Source of the DNA: Todiramphus chloris collaris
Lineage: Eukaryota > Chordata > Aves > Coraciiformes > Alcedinidae
Length of the DNA: 64,000 bases
Direction of reading: 5' to 3'
Assembly (NCBI GenBank): GCA_025345505.1
Contig: JANVCC010000022.1
Location: 30,071,155-30,135,154, forward strand
The notes beneath the pieces are model-generated. The model ran no database searches and was not told where the DNA came from. It worked only from the letters and a program-made list of their open reading frames with translations. This document shows, piece by piece, positions 62,591 through 64,000 of this stretch. Numbering within the stretch: position 1 is the first letter of the stretch; each line of letters begins with the position of its first letter. The position numbers were made by a program, and so were the translations under genes.

Positions 62591-64000
62591 AATTGAAGTA
62601 ACTTGACATTCTGCTAGACACCAAACTATCTGTGCTGTGTCTTCATGGACATGTATGTTACTTGACCATGATTATCCAAATTTCTGCTGAGACTACAGTG
62701 GTTCAACAAGGACTAGAACTGCTCTGTCAAGCAAGTGTAGGCCTTACACATATGTTGAAGTTATACAGCTTTACAAACAGGCTAACACAGATAAAACAGT
62801 AAAGCCCACCCAGGAGGACAATATTTATAATCTATGGGATTGTTTATTCTGGAATACTTCTTGCAGCATGGAAAGGACAACAAGATATACTGTCAAATTC
62901 ATAACAGTATAACTTTTTTAAAAATTTTTTTTTTTTTTTTTAAATCTAAATATAACAAGGCCCTAACAGAGAGTTATTTTTGTTAAAAGTTAATCCAGCA
63001 AATGGTACTGCAACACTATGGGGACTTTTGCATGTAACTCCTTATGGGCAAGGTTTGTTTTTTAAATAATCAAGAACAATTTTTATTTTTAAAAATAAGC
63101 AAACAGGTCTCAGTCCCTGCCTCTGAGAGCGAAGCTATCTCTCTATCCTTTCTTGACACTTCTGTGTTTCAGTATTGATGGGTCCCCTGAGTTACAGGGC
63201 TATCACATGTAAGTGGATATGGTACAGGCTATACTCCTGGAAACTCCAAGGTCTTTTTTTAAACCCTTCTCATCACCTTTCCAAACTGCATGTCAGTAAC
63301 AGCCAAGCAATATATTGGGCCAGTATTACAAACCAGGATGAAAAGAACACAGCCAGTGTACATCTTCCAAAGCACTTTCCCCAGAATAAACCAAACAGCT
63401 CCTGGTACGCAGGGGCAACGTTGATCTCACCTACTCAGAAAAACATATGGGATTTATTCCATTTTGGAAGGCAGCTGTAACTGTGTGGCCACAACCTGGA
63501 TACCTCTGGGCTCCCCAGCTGCCTCCGTCCACATGCAAGGCACTGCAGAGCAGGCTGCAAACCCGGGGAGCTGACACAAGCACCAAGGCAGGGTGGACCT
63601 TGACATGGTGTCAACTTCCTCTCAAAAAAAGATGGTGCTTCCCATCCTCCATAAAAGTATTTCTTACCCAAAAGCTTTCCTGGCCTCTCTGTCTGACCTC
63701 CCCTCTCTGTCAGGAAACCACTTACAACCTTCTCACCTACACAACCTGGTCCTCAACCAAGAAGCCTCAAGCTCCTTCACTTCAGGCGGAGGAATCACCA
63801 TGTCCCAAAGCCCGGGCATCCTTTTTGAAGCAGCACTATAATTCACAGAGCATCCAGGACAGCCAGTTGAGCAAGATTGTGACTAAGTAGACACTGTTAC
63901 TCAATTATCTGAGTTGGCTGAAGGTCTTCCCATTGTAACACTATTTTTCTATTCTAGTATTATTTTGGGTTTTTAAAAAACTAATTTGGTGGGGATGGGT
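62591..64000. other. Unique non-coding sequence
   Basis: No exon or transposon is recognised. A T17 run lies at 62925-62941. A 147-codon open frame at 63447-63890 (+) lacks any recognisable domain and overlaps others. Confidence 0.45.

Noticed and set aside
63447..63890. 147-codon plus-strand open frame
   Set aside because: No domain features, low-complexity S/T/P-rich content and overlapping frames; nothing supports translation.
1..64000. tRNA, rRNA, CRISPR, prokaryotic or viral genes
   Set aside because: No tRNA box pairs in cloverleaf context, no repeat-spacer arrays and no recognisable viral or bacterial coding sequence were found. All reverse transcriptase remnants are LINE-type.

Overview
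This is vertebrate nuclear DNA, most likely from a bird or a close sauropsid relative. The recognisable repeats are almost all CR1 LINEs: at least eight fragments, six of them clear, on both strands. I see no Alu, B1/B2 or L1 sequence, none of the recently active SINE insertions typical of mammals, and no CpG island. The other identifiable repeats are very old: faint MIR/CORE-SINE cores and one decayed fragment of an RTE-like LINE. Homopolymers and microsatellites are scattered throughout. There are no operons, bacterial genes, CRISPR arrays, tRNA or rRNA genes.

I could not identify a single intact host protein-coding exon. Open frames in the window reach at most 192 codons. The only ones with recognisable protein similarity are remnants of transposon reverse transcriptase. 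The window therefore reads as intergenic or deep intronic DNA. The best hint of a host gene is at 59.7-61.1 kb, where the minus strand looks like the end of a long 3' UTR, with two AATAAA signals and a GU-rich stretch just beyond the last one.

Layout: 1-10.9 kb is unique sequence with a CR1 tail at 1.6 kb, a T26C7 run, a MIR core at 4.8 kb and a G22 tract at 6.4 kb. At 11.2-11.56 kb, minus strand, is the RTE-like fossil. From 11.6 to 32.8 kb the sequence is mostly unique, with a strong G-quadruplex motif at 14.9 kb, two MIR cores, a CR1 tail at 24.1 kb and an AT-rich stretch with few open frames at 29.3-31.6 kb. At 32.86-32.96 kb is a small repeat and palindrome cluster. At 33.9-35.5 kb is the longest CR1, covering most of the reverse transcriptase. 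At 41.36-42.94 kb is a second CR1, interrupted by a third CR1 of the same family inserted in the same orientation. CR1 tails also occur at 51.3, 52.8 and 62.3 kb.

Apart from the repeats, the most notable signal is a set of short, near-perfect foldbacks (10-12 bp arms, 2-11 nt loops), at least seven plus one imperfect. A rough estimate for random DNA gives about one or fewer. They may be template-switch mutations or RNA-hairpin seeds. I found no convincing new biological system. The nested CR1, the RTE fossil, the foldback series and the possible minus-strand 3' end are the items most worth following up.
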